A DNA stretch of 64,000 nucleotides from Paenibacillus silvae (GTDB lineage Bacteria > Bacillota > Bacilli > Paenibacillales > Paenibacillaceae), in assembly GCF_014639235.1 (NCBI RefSeq), contig NZ_BMFU01000011.1, positions 1 through 64,000 on the forward strand, read 5' to 3'. The notes under the pieces were generated by a model. It was given only the letters and a program-made list of their open reading frames with translations, searched no databases and had not been told where the DNA came from. Positions 24,697 to 33,438 of this stretch are shown piece by piece; within the stretch, counting starts at the first letter, position 1; every line of letters begins with the position of its first letter. The position numbers and the translations under genes are program-made.

Positions 24697-27600
24697 TCAA
24701 AACAAGGTGCCTTGCCTTCCGTGGCGTTCACTATCAAAAGTAGGACTCTCTGTACTTTCACCTAACTTTGACGATAATGAGTCCGTATCGGAGATTTGTT
24801 CTTCCGTTGGGTTAACTGACTTTTCAATTGTTTCAATATTATGAAATGCGGGGCTCGTCTCTGCTTCATCTGGAGCCCAACGGTCAATCATATCAACAAA
24901 GCATTGATAGTCATGCTTGCTGACAAACAGCGTAGTCGTCACTTCAGGTGCCATATGCTGCATTTTCTCGTCTGGAACAGCGGCTACCAATTGCAGTCCC
25001 ATTTGCTTAATTAGCCGCAAACTGGATTGAATACGCTGTTCGTCCATTTTGTTGAACGCTTCATCGAAGACAACCAGGCGAGAGCTTTTGTTTGAATACA
25101 AATGATGAAAGGAAGCTAGGATCGCAATATAAAAAGGAGTCTGTGTCTCACCGCCGGATTTCTCTTTAAGCACTTGAGAGAACCTGTAACGCCCCCCACT
25201 GCTTGAAGAAACCATGATGTCAAAGTCCAGGTATTGTCGGTAGTCCGCATACTCTTCCATCTGCCCGGCCTCTCCACGCACCAGCATTTCGAACAATTCA
25301 TGTAGCACTGCAGTCCGATCATTTTCCGGCAAGTCAAATAGAGAACCTTTCTCCATCAAAAGTGGGTCCATTACTGCCTCATAAAATTTCTTGTACCGTT
25401 CGCTCGGCGAAACCTCGAAGTGATACTTGTCGTCAGAAAAAGGGAAGTTCCGCAGGGCAAAGTTCAATTGTTGGAATTCACGCCGCGCCATCTCAATTGC
25501 TTCCCGCAGCTTAAATACGAAATGAGACTTAAACTCCTCCTCGGACTCAGCAAGCGCCTCTGCAACTTTTTCCTGATATTGTGGAATGTTAAGATGCTCA
25601 ATTGTATCGAGCAAACGATCATAGGCATCATTCTCGGAATCGTTCGCATCACCACTGAAAGCATGATCAACATTGTACTTTTGTCTGAGTTTGGCTACAT
25701 CGTTGAATTGGTCATCACGCTTGGTCTGTATTCCCTTAGAGCTACGTTCCCAGTTTTGCAACTTTTGAAACGTACTGACTGTAGTTGATCGCTCCGCTTC
25801 CTCATAACGCTGCTTGGCCCGCTGCTCACTCTCAGCCCCATGCTCACCCATCCATTGCTCAAGGATTTCTTCAGCATCTCGCACTTTATTCTGCTGAACA
25901 AACAAGATTCCCGCAAGCTGCTTACATTCGGCTTCAACCGTTCCTTTATCCTCCAAGAATTCTCCCCATTTTTCCGTCCATTGCTTCTCCACCTCACGCC
26001 AATGCTCATACTCAGCTTTAAGGCGTTCAGTTTCAGCAAGATTGAGTCCTTCCCATTCTAGTTGCACTTGTTCCTGACGATACCTGCAAGCTTCCAGTTC
26101 TCGCGGCAATGTGAGGTGAGACGATAAGCTATTATACACGGCATCCTTGTCCCGGAGTCGATCCATCCACTCACGGAAACCAGTCGCCAATTCCCTTAGC
26201 CTTAAAACTGTTTCCCTAACCTCTTGAAGCTCCAACTTGCGAATTTCCAATTGGTGCGCGATTGCCTTGGTTCCAATATAAGGGATTTCATAGTACTTTT
26301 TCGGAATTTGTCTGGCCACAAGATTATTGTATACCATGCAGCTACGCGTAACGGCCGTACGATGCCGTCGCAACTCCTGCTCATCCTTGGCTTTCATCAC
26401 CCTGCCTAGCAGATGCTCCACACGAGCCCGCACTACAGGATGCTCAGCAATAAGCTCATAAGCCAGCGAGCCCTCCTCTGCTGTGCCTAGATATTTCCTT
26501 TCTTTTTCAGTATCAACAAGACCTACACCTTCGAGCTTTCGCGTCCATTTCTCTCGCTCATAGATACCAAGGGCCTCGGCGAAGCATTCCGGTTCTACCA
26601 GTAGATCAAATCGTTGCGTATTCAGATAACCTTCCAGTGCATCTCGCCAGCCTTCGTCAACAAGCTCTGCTTCCTCACAAAAAATCCAAACCGCAGAACG
26701 TCCCCTTAATTGCTCCTCCAACAATGCCTTCAACTGTCTGACCGGTTCAGAATAGCTCCGCCTCTTCTGTTCTAGATCACGGATAATATTCTCCAGTTCA
26801 GTTGCCTGTTCCTCCGCCGCATTCAGTGTTTCCAGTAAACGAGCTTCTCCAAGTAAGAGCCGATCATACCAACCAGACCGGGCTTCACCAATTTCATCTA
26901 ATCTGGATTCCCATATTTCATCATCCAATTCTTGTGCATTACCTTTGTCTACAATCGCCAGCAATCCCGCAAGATGCTCCGTATATTGCCCAATCCGCTC
27001 CTGCTCTCCTATTTCCCATGACCAATATTCTCCATCCGTCCAGGTGGAGAAGTTCCCCAGCAATTGTCTCTCCCGATCAAGCTTGGCGCAGTAAATGGAT
27101 AATAAATTCTCCATATCTACACGTTTCGTCTCAAGCTCCCGTATCTCCCTCTCCAGTTCCTGCTTGCGTTTTTCATCTGCATGATTCTGCCAACGCTGGT
27201 AAGCAAGCTGAGACTGCTCACGCGCCTCGTTCAACTTAACCTCTGCCAATCCAACACTTTCCAGTAGGCGACCCAAATTTCCCTCTGCTTGATGTTTTAA
27301 ACGCTCCTGTTGCTCCAGATTCTCTGTTTCATACAACACTTTTATTTTTCGAATAACATAGTCTTGCTCTTTAATTGTTTCTTTAAGCCGGGCATACTCC
27401 TGATAGCTATCTCGAATGCCCTGCAACTGCAATTTTCGCTTCTGCAGCAATTCAAGCTCCTGCCTGTAGCGCTCATGAATCTCGAAATTCTGCTTCATCA
27501 AGTCCAGTTGCAACTCGCGTTTGTCCAGAATGTAGTCATAAACAAACGTCCGAATATTCCGGATCGGCTTAAACGATAGTGCTTTGGTGAATATATGGAA

Positions 27601-28209
27601 AAATCGATCCTGCAGTTGACCCAATCTTGCCAACAATGCCTTCTGATAGTTAGACTTGTTACGCTCAAATAGGGCCCGCCTCTTTGAGCCCTGCCTCACA
27701 CCAAGCTGCAGATCTCCTTCTCCAAGTCCAGTCCCAACACCGTCTCCATATCGTCGTTTAAACGCTTCCCGATTCAGCAACTGCCCTTGCTGATTAATAA
27801 AGTCAAGCTGATCCAACTTGCATGCATCCAATATAAAATACTCTTCCTCATACGAACGGTCGCGGTATACGTCAATAGCTGCACCAATAACAAACGATTC
27901 CTTCTTGTCCTCGTCACGGAACTCAGCAATAATGTAAGTCGTAAAATCCCCGTCCCGAACGTACGAGCGCTCATCACTGCCAATCTTGCCCATCAGGTAA
28001 TTCTCAAAACTTCGCTTCGCCTCATCGTGAGCCGCAGCGTTGAAGCGGATAAGTCGCTGATCAACTACAAACAGTACCTGAAGAGCGTCTATAATCGTCG
28101 ATTTACCGGCGGCATTTTGTCCTGTAATTAATGTCTGTCGGCCAAATTCCATAGTTACATCCTTGAAGTAGTGCCAGTTAATCAACCGGAGCCGTGTCAT
28201 CCATTTCAT
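24697..28209 (-). CDS. jetC: Wadjet subunit JetC (SMC/MukB-like ATPase)
   Basis: A 1170-residue SMC-like protein. Walker A is G-Q-N-A-A-G-K-S-T at 30-38, two very long coiled-coil arms fill about residues 260-960, and the C-terminal head has the signature S-G-G-E-T-Q-T-P and Walker B L-V-V-F-D-E-A-F-N. JetC is the ATP-driven loop-extruding motor of Wadjet and senses closed circular DNA by size or topology. The open frame runs up to 28452, but ATG 28209 has AAGGAGG eight bases upstream and precedes the ATPase head directly. It overlaps the end of jetB by about 32 bp. The last 60 residues after the head are acidic and Ser/Glu-rich. Confidence 0.94.
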   Translation of the reverse strand: MKWMTRLRLINWHYFKDVTMEFGRQTLITGQNAAGKSTIIDALQVLFVVDQRLIRFNAAAHDEAKRSFENYLMGKIGSDERSYVRDGDFTTYIIAEFRDEDKKESFVIGAAIDVYRDRSYEEEYFILDACKLDQLDFINQQGQLLNREAFKRRYGDGVGTGLGEGDLQLGVRQGSKRRALFERNKSNYQKALLARLGQLQDRFFHIFTKALSFKPIRNIRTFVYDYILDKRELQLDLMKQNFEIHERYRQELELLQKRKLQLQGIRDSYQEYARLKETIKEQDYVIRKIKVLYETENLEQQERLKHQAEGNLGRLLESVGLAEVKLNEAREQSQLAYQRWQNHADEKRKQELEREIRELETKRVDMENLLSIYCAKLDRERQLLGNFSTWTDGEYWSWEIGEQERIGQYTEHLAGLLAIVDKGNAQELDDEIWESRLDEIGEARSGWYDRLLLGEARLLETLNAAEEQATELENIIRDLEQKRRSYSEPVRQLKALLEEQLRGRSAVWIFCEEAELVDEGWRDALEGYLNTQRFDLLVEPECFAEALGIYEREKWTRKLEGVGLVDTEKERKYLGTAEEGSLAYELIAEHPVVRARVEHLLGRVMKAKDEQELRRHRTAVTRSCMVYNNLVARQIPKKYYEIPYIGTKAIAHQLEIRKLELQEVRETVLRLRELATGFREWMDRLRDKDAVYNSLSSHLTLPRELEACRYRQEQVQLEWEGLNLAETERLKAEYEHWREVEKQWTEKWGEFLEDKGTVEAECKQLAGILFVQQNKVRDAEEILEQWMGEHGAESEQRAKQRYEEAERSTTVSTFQKLQNWERSSKGIQTKRDDQFNDVAKLRQKYNVDHAFSGDANDSENDAYDRLLDTIEHLNIPQYQEKVAEALAESEEEFKSHFVFKLREAIEMARREFQQLNFALRNFPFSDDKYHFEVSPSERYKKFYEAVMDPLLMEKGSLFDLPENDRTAVLHELFEMLVRGEAGQMEEYADYRQYLDFDIMVSSSSGGRYRFSQVLKEKSGGETQTPFYIAILASFHHLYSNKSSRLVVFDEAFNKMDEQRIQSSLRLIKQMGLQLVAAVPDEKMQHMAPEVTTTLFVSKHDYQCFVDMIDRWAPDEAETSPAFHNIETIEKSVNPTEEQISDTDSLSSKLGESTESPTFDSERHGRQGTLF

Positions 28210-28786
28210 CCAGTAATCCTCCTTCCTCTGCGGCGTCGTAGCGTTCCAGTCTTTCCGTAAGTTGGGCGATCTCATCAGCCTGAACAACATACATCCAGGT
28301 ATGGTACAGTTTGAACCGGGCATCGTCCGCTCGATGATCCTCATCCATCGCTTCGAGCAATTGAAACTGTGCACACAACCGAATAAGCTTGTCCAGCGCT
28401 GTTCGTCCCACCCATTCAATCCGAAACGTCTCAAACTTACTACGAATTTCATGCAACGTCACCATCGGATAATCAGCTAACGACAAGCCTTGTCGCTTCT
28501 CCTCATACAGAAGCCGCAGCACAAGTAGCCAAAGGGTCTGTTCCCTATCCAGCCGCCTGCGGAGCCGTCCATCCGGAAGGTGGAGAAAGACGCATTCATG
28601 ACGTTCATCAACTGTTAGTTCCCAACCGAGAAATTGAAAGTAGGCTTCAAATGCCTGACTATGACGTCGTATGATGGCATAAGCTTCACGATCCTTGTCT
28701 CTAACCAGCAGATTGACCTCGAATAACCGATTCAATACATGACGAACCTTGGCTTGCTCAGATTCACTCAATTCGTCAAACATCAT
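28178..28786 (-). CDS. jetB: Wadjet subunit JetB (DUF4194, MukE-like)
   Basis: A 202-residue winged-helix type protein corresponding to DUF4194/MukE-like subunits. It has an acidic N-terminal region (M-M-F-D-E-L-S-E-S-E), a conserved L-L-V-L-R-L-L-Y-E-E-K segment near 90-100, and an acidic tail ending in D-D-T. It bridges the JetC heads together with JetA. Its start overlaps the jetA stop and its end overlaps the jetC start, so the operon is translationally coupled throughout. Confidence 0.9.
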   Translation of the reverse strand: MMFDELSESEQAKVRHVLNRLFEVNLLVRDKDREAYAIIRRHSQAFEAYFQFLGWELTVDERHECVFLHLPDGRLRRRLDREQTLWLLVLRLLYEEKRQGLSLADYPMVTLHEIRSKFETFRIEWVGRTALDKLIRLCAQFQLLEAMDEDHRADDARFKLYHTWMYVVQADEIAQLTERLERYDAAEEGGLLDEMDDTAPVD

Positions 28787-30216
28787 CTTTTCGAGCCTCC
28801 TTTCTTCTTAACAATTGTATGGTTATCGAAGCGATATCCGCCAATCGTTAGAATATTACGGCCATCGCTTCGCTGAATCAGGAAGTTCGAGCCTCCATCT
28901 GATCCATACAAATAAATATAGCCCAGCATAATGAACTGCTCCGCATTCTCGGGTGCGAGTTCCGCCATCTCCATCTCTGCACGCTCACCCAAACGATTTG
29001 TTATGTAATCATCTACCTTCTTTCGGGTAATCGCCTTGCGCATTCGTTCTAGGTTTTTGTTTCGTAATTCCTCCAATAGATGATCAGGCATCTCCACAGC
29101 TACATGCACATCAGGTTGATGAGGCGCCCGCTTACGCCGTGGTGGCAATAAGGATTGTTCAGAAAGAGCGCGGGTCTGGCGCAGCACAAACAACGACTCT
29201 GTACCATCCATTGATAAGTCTTTGCTCAGCCGTTCAATTAAACGTGCAAGCTGCTGATCTATGCCTTCATTCTGCTGACTCAAATAGCGAGCACGATCAT
29301 AAGAGGAACGCAAGTATTGATTGTGCCGCACATCAATTTGGTAAAACAACTCATCCAGCCCGTTGAACGTTTCATCAATGAAAAAGAGTGCCTGCTTCAC
29401 AGCCTGTCCAGCCTCATCTACCGAAGTGTACAATCCACTCTTCACCCCATCGAGTGCAGCCTCTTCCAATTGCTGTCGATCTAGCAGCCATTGCTGTACC
29501 GTATTTAGAATTTGCATTCGATAACGGGCAACATGATCGGACGTCTTCAGCCGATGATAACTCTTGTCAATAATTTGCGTTTTATAATGGTCAAAATGAT
29601 GATCCAGCACATCTTGTATTGACGTCTTCTGAACAACCTGTTCCATCAAGTGCTTCATATTGTTGTAAAGCGCCACAAGCTCCTGTCGAAACTGTCCACT
29701 TACTTCAGCCGCACTCATAACGGCCGAACAAGGCTGTAGCCGGGCTCCTTCTCCGGTCAGCGATTGGTAGACCAAAAATGCAAATCGCTGGTACTCAACC
29801 GTCCTCGCATCGCACAGCTCTTTTAACACACCAATCAGCCGACTGGCATAGTGGGGCAATACAATGAACCGCTCGAATTGAGCTCGCGTCTCCACATCGA
29901 TCCACTTTCGCTCTTCCAGTCGCCGCAACATTGTATTCGCTTGAGCCCTCGTCAGGTCTTCCATGTTAATCTGTCTCAAATCGTCACTGCGCTCACTCTC
30001 CTCGTCTTCCGTATCCAATACAGCAATATCCTCACCCAATTCGCGCCGGGTATCCAGCATTTCCTGCAGCAAATCCCGCATGACGTTAAAACGAATGCCG
30101 AAGCGCTCTGTCTGTGCCTGTTCATACAGCAGCAACAGAGCCTCAGCATAGATTTGCTTATTAGAGCCCACAAGCAGCGTAAACAGTCGATCCGGAATAA
30201 TGTCGAACAATTTCAT
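28783..30216 (-). CDS. jetA: Wadjet subunit JetA (kleisin-like, MukF-like)
   Basis: About 477 residues, starting M-K-L-F-D-I-I-P-D-R-L-F, the typical beginning of JetA proteins. The protein is helical throughout with an acidic stretch (D-T-E-D-E-E-S-E-R) near 90 and a basic R-R-K-R segment near 370. As the kleisin-like subunit it closes the SMC ring. The longer frame to 30300 lacks a ribosome site; ATG 30216, or GTG 30225 nine bases before it, fits the family start. It is the first gene of the operon, divergent from the gene at 30491. I do not assign the Wadjet subtype. Confidence 0.88.
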   Translation of the reverse strand: MKLFDIIPDRLFTLLVGSNKQIYAEALLLLYEQAQTERFGIRFNVMRDLLQEMLDTRRELGEDIAVLDTEDEESERSDDLRQINMEDLTRAQANTMLRRLEERKWIDVETRAQFERFIVLPHYASRLIGVLKELCDARTVEYQRFAFLVYQSLTGEGARLQPCSAVMSAAEVSGQFRQELVALYNNMKHLMEQVVQKTSIQDVLDHHFDHYKTQIIDKSYHRLKTSDHVARYRMQILNTVQQWLLDRQQLEEAALDGVKSGLYTSVDEAGQAVKQALFFIDETFNGLDELFYQIDVRHNQYLRSSYDRARYLSQQNEGIDQQLARLIERLSKDLSMDGTESLFVLRQTRALSEQSLLPPRRKRAPHQPDVHVAVEMPDHLLEELRNKNLERMRKAITRKKVDDYITNRLGERAEMEMAELAPENAEQFIMLGYIYLYGSDGGSNFLIQRSDGRNILTIGGYRFDNHTIVKKKGGSKR

Positions 30217-30354
30217 ACTCGTCACACATTCCCTTGTTAGTATAGAATTCCTTGCGCCGATAGGCTTATTAATATACTGCCTTATGCCATCTCCAGTCAT
30301 CGACGCATTTTTATAAATTTCGACAGTAATGGCATCATATCCTTTAATCTATTG

Positions 30355-30424
30355 TTGCTTCAGAATAGAGGTTACGTATAATCAAATTTTCAAAAACAAC
30401 TACCCGGCACACTACTATGTAGTA
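30355..30424 (+). promoter_or_regulatory. Promoter and palindromic operator ahead of the 30491 gene
   Basis: TTGCTT at 30355-30360 and TATAAT at 30377-30382, spaced by 16 bp, make a near-consensus sigma-A promoter. Some 30 bp downstream lies the palindrome TACTATGTAGTA at 30413-30424, well placed for a repressor to block the transcript. The jetA promoter must lie in the same 275-bp intergenic region on the other strand, so shared control is possible. Confidence 0.5.
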
Positions 30425-30490
30425 TGATAAAGGTGAAAATAATGATATTAAATCTGGAAGAAAAACGCCCTGCTAAAGGAGGTGAAACGT

Positions 30491-30859
30491 ATGGCTAAGT
30501 ATTCGGATGAAGAGATCAGAGGCATGTCCAAAATTACCATTAAAATTGCAGCAGATTACCTGGGTATATCCCCAAACATGCTGACACTCGGCATGAGAAA
30601 TGACTTGTTGCCCATTGGTTTTGCAATTCGTAATGAAGATCGATATAGGGAGAGTTGGTCTTATACCATCGTACCGGAACGGCTTATTGCCTATAATCAC
30701 GGCAAGATCAATGCAATTCAGGTGGAGAATATTGAAAAAAACTTGAATACGATCATTAATCAATTCGAAGAAATGAAACGGGACCTGGTTTTTCTATTAA
30801 GCGAAAACGAGGGATTGGAGGGATCAAACAATTCGACGCACTCCTTGCACCGCAGGTAA
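30491..30859 (+). CDS. Small putative DNA-binding protein
   Basis: 122 residues. Residues about 10-45 (I-T-I-K-I-A-A-D-Y-L-G-I-S-P-N-M-L-T-L-G-M-R) look like a helix-turn-helix, followed by L-L-P-I-G-F-A-I-R and a short C-terminal helix pair. Proteins of this style are common in ICEs and prophages of Bacillota, but I know no assigned function. The start is ATG 30491, eight bases after GGAGG. The gene is divergent from the Wadjet operon and 158 bp upstream of the larger gene at 31018. A regulator of one or both units is a reasonable guess. Confidence 0.6.
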   Translation: MAKYSDEEIRGMSKITIKIAADYLGISPNMLTLGMRNDLLPIGFAIRNEDRYRESWSYTIVPERLIAYNHGKINAIQVENIEKNLNTIINQFEEMKRDLVFLLSENEGLEGSNNSTHSLHRR

Positions 30860-31017
30860 ATCACACACTACAGGGTAAACACACTGCAATTGACTTTCAT
30901 GATGATAAAGAAGCAGTTCAACAAGTCGCACAAGAAGAGCAACCAACTAGAATTGAACCTGCAGTTGTTCCCATCATTGAAGTAAGCTCGTCAAGTGAAG
31001 GAGAGGAGGGAAGCGCT

Positions 31018-32676
31018 TTGCCTGAGTATTCGAATATTGAAATGACTCGAAAGCAATTATACGATGAAATCTGGGAAATATCGGTCGCCGGAGTGGCCAA
31101 AAAATACAACCTCCCTTATACCCACCTTATGAAACAGATTAAAGACGCGGGCATTCCGATTCCTCCGTCTGGATACTGGACGAAGCTCAATTTTAACAAG
31201 CCTGTAACCAAGCTTGAATTACCGGAGCCGGCAGACGAAATCATTTTGTTATCCAACTCCCGACCTTCTACTTCTAAAAAGAAGCGGCAAAGCTTAACGA
31301 TTGAAAGCTACAGCAAAGACGAGTTGGAAGCAGGCATCGCAGAAGCATCAACAGCACTCGAAGCTCCTACATTACCAGGGGAAGAGCAGGCTCCCTTCCC
31401 TTCTACAACAATTAAGGATGATGCCAGCGAGGTCGCTCAAACAATTGACCTACCAGAAACGTATGAGCAATCCGGACAAACCTTCAATATTTATGACAGA
31501 GAGCTTCTATACAATGAAATATGGTTGGCTCCCGTAACCGAAATAGCTAAACGGTATGCTGTCTCGGATGTCACAATCCGCAAGGTATGCCAGTCGTTGG
31601 ATATCCCCACGCCTCCAGTTGGGTATTGGGCCAAGCTTCGAGCAGGCAAGCCAGTGCCCCGTACTCCGTTACCTATAACCAACAAGCCTACTAAAAAATC
31701 AGGGGTACGAACCGGAACAGATTACAGTCCATCACTTGAGAAAGAGACACTCAGCTTTTTAAATGAAGAAGATAGAAGTGTTGTTCTTTCTATTGCAACG
31801 CAAATCAGACTGCCCAATGAGAATGCCAAAATGCATCCGACAATTGTAGCCCACCGAAAATCAGTCATTGATTGGAAGAGAAAACATAGGGAGCAAGAAA
31901 GCAAAGGTTATAATAGAAGAGCTATGGATACTCCTCTGTTTCTTGCCGACACGGTTTCTGAAGAATCCTTGCCTAGGGTGTTGCATCTCTTTGATGCGCT
32001 AATCAAAGCCATGGAGCCGCTCGAATGCTCCCTAACTAGCGATTTAAAATTTGTTGTCAACGGTGAAACCGTCTCTGTCTCGGTAACAGAAGCAAAGGAC
32101 GAAATCCAGCATATTCCTACGAAAGAAGAAAATATACAACTACTAAAGTATGAAGAAGACAAGCGCCGCAATTCCTGGGCGTCAAAACCAAAAATCAGAA
32201 AGTATGACTATGTTTACAATGGCCGACTAACCGTTTCGATTAATAGCTCAAAAAGTTTCCGTGATTGTAAATCATACGTCATTGAAGATCGTCTTGGTGA
32301 TCTCATGATTTCATTGTATGAGGCTTCCGATATACTCAGGCAAGAGCGCGAGGCTCGAGAAGAAGCCAAACGTAAGCGTCAGGAAGAGGAACGTCGAAGA
32401 GAGGAACGCCGTCAACGTGTAAATGAAGAGGTTGACCAAACACTTATACTGGAAAATTTATCGGAGGACTACGATACTGCCTGCAAAATAAGACGCTACA
32501 TTGCGGCAGTTGAGGTATCTGAAAACCTTGATCCCAAGACAAAAGATTGGATAACATGGGCAAAAGCCAAGGCAGACTGGTATGACCCAACGATTGCCCG
32601 GGAAGACGAGTTTTTCGGGAAACGCGATCACCAAAAGAACGCTGACCAAAAGAAGCTTGAGCGTAGATGGTGGTAA
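31018..32676 (+). CDS. Protein with two tandem HTH-like repeats and charged coiled coil
   Basis: 552 residues of unknown function. Residues about 8-64 and 157-214 are clear repeats of one module: T-R-K-Q-L-Y-D-E-I-W / D-R-E-L-L-Y-N-E-I-W, then V-A-K-K-Y / I-A-K-R-Y, then I-P-P-S-G-Y-W-T-K-L / T-P-P-V-G-Y-W-A-K-L. Each looks like a helix-turn-helix followed by a proline turn. The C-terminal part (about 300-552) contains a Lys/Arg/Glu-rich helix near 440-470 and ends in L-E-R-R-W-W. TTG 31018 is chosen because AGGAGGG lies seven bases upstream. The same frame stays open back to about 30762, overlapping the previous gene. A DNA-binding role is inferred. Confidence 0.65.
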   Translation: MPEYSNIEMTRKQLYDEIWEISVAGVAKKYNLPYTHLMKQIKDAGIPIPPSGYWTKLNFNKPVTKLELPEPADEIILLSNSRPSTSKKKRQSLTIESYSKDELEAGIAEASTALEAPTLPGEEQAPFPSTTIKDDASEVAQTIDLPETYEQSGQTFNIYDRELLYNEIWLAPVTEIAKRYAVSDVTIRKVCQSLDIPTPPVGYWAKLRAGKPVPRTPLPITNKPTKKSGVRTGTDYSPSLEKETLSFLNEEDRSVVLSIATQIRLPNENAKMHPTIVAHRKSVIDWKRKHREQESKGYNRRAMDTPLFLADTVSEESLPRVLHLFDALIKAMEPLECSLTSDLKFVVNGETVSVSVTEAKDEIQHIPTKEENIQLLKYEEDKRRNSWASKPKIRKYDYVYNGRLTVSINSSKSFRDCKSYVIEDRLGDLMISLYEASDILRQEREAREEAKRKRQEEERRREERRQRVNEEVDQTLILENLSEDYDTACKIRRYIAAVEVSENLDPKTKDWITWAKAKADWYDPTIAREDEFFGKRDHQKNADQKKLERRWW

Positions 32677-32766
32677 TGAACGGGAAAAGCAAGTGCCTGC
32701 GTGTCTTCAGGTCTTCTTGCTTTTCCAAGAGAAAGATACGATTTCGCATGCTTAAATCGCATCCGG

Positions 32767-32895
32767 TCACCATAAATTCACGTATTTTTTTACCATGTCC
32801 TGCGAGACATATGCTAAAATGTCCTGTAAATTGTAAGTATCACCTTCATGTATAATATACAACTCGGCAAAGGTATGTTGTATATTATTCGGCCT
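32767..32895 (-). pseudogene. Tyrosine recombinase C-terminal remnant
   Basis: Minus-strand reading gives Q-H-T-F-A-E-L-Y-I-I-H-E-G-D and then L-Q-D-I-L-A-Y, V-K-K-Y-V-N-L-W and a stop. This is the hallmark end of phage-type integrases (R-H-T-F-A ... Y-V-N-L), with the catalytic Tyr still present but the Arg of the RH motif lost. No upstream part remains. It shows that an integrase-bearing element once sat between the Wadjet and restriction units. Confidence 0.7.
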
Positions 32896-33357
32896 AGAAC
32901 TCACTCCCTTAATCCCCGCGGCTTTCAACTTTAGCCAATGACTCCTTTACATCAACCTGACTCATTTTAGGCTTAGTCAGCTAACCAACCTACACATGCT
33001 CAGCAGGATTATGCACAATCCTGCCTTCGTTTTGTAATAACTTAACAATTCATTTTATGGTTTCGATCGGGTATACTCCATCTTTTCAACCATTACCATA
33101 ATGTAATTTGTAGATAGTCCATAGAGACCACATAAAATTTTGGCTCCTACTCTTCGGAAATATAACCGAACTCTTTAATGCTACAATATTCAATCAGAAT
33201 CGAACAATCCTATAACTATTGATTACTGATTTGTTTTTTAAATCAGAAATTGCTGTTCTATATGCAATATAAAACTACCTACTAATTTTTGGAGCAGTAG
33301 ATCTTATTGAGCATTAGCGAAATATGAAGTATGATATACAATAGGAAATAATTCCTA
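32896..33357. other. Non-coding stretch before the restriction operon
   Basis: No gene is recognised. It contains a hairpin with 8-bp stem (GCAGGATT/AATCCTGC) near 33006-33028 and becomes strongly A+T-rich toward the restriction-modification operon. It is probably a junction between two separately acquired defence units. Confidence 0.4.
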
Positions 33358-33384
33358 ATTGGTGTTACCAATGAAGTATACTTC
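33358..33384. promoter_or_regulatory. Palindromic operator candidates upstream of mod
   Basis: Two adjacent palindromes lie some 55-80 bp ahead of the mod start: ATTGG-TGTTA-CCAAT at 33358-33372 and the perfect GAAGTATACTTC at 33373-33384. A TATGAT/TACAAT-type -10 region is just upstream (about 33340-33352). Such sites commonly bind controller proteins of restriction systems, yet no controller gene is encoded next to them. Confidence 0.45.
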
Positions 33385-33438
33385 AACTTTGAAATTGAGT
33401 AGTTCTCAAGTTTGTAACAATGGAATGGAGATAATGAA

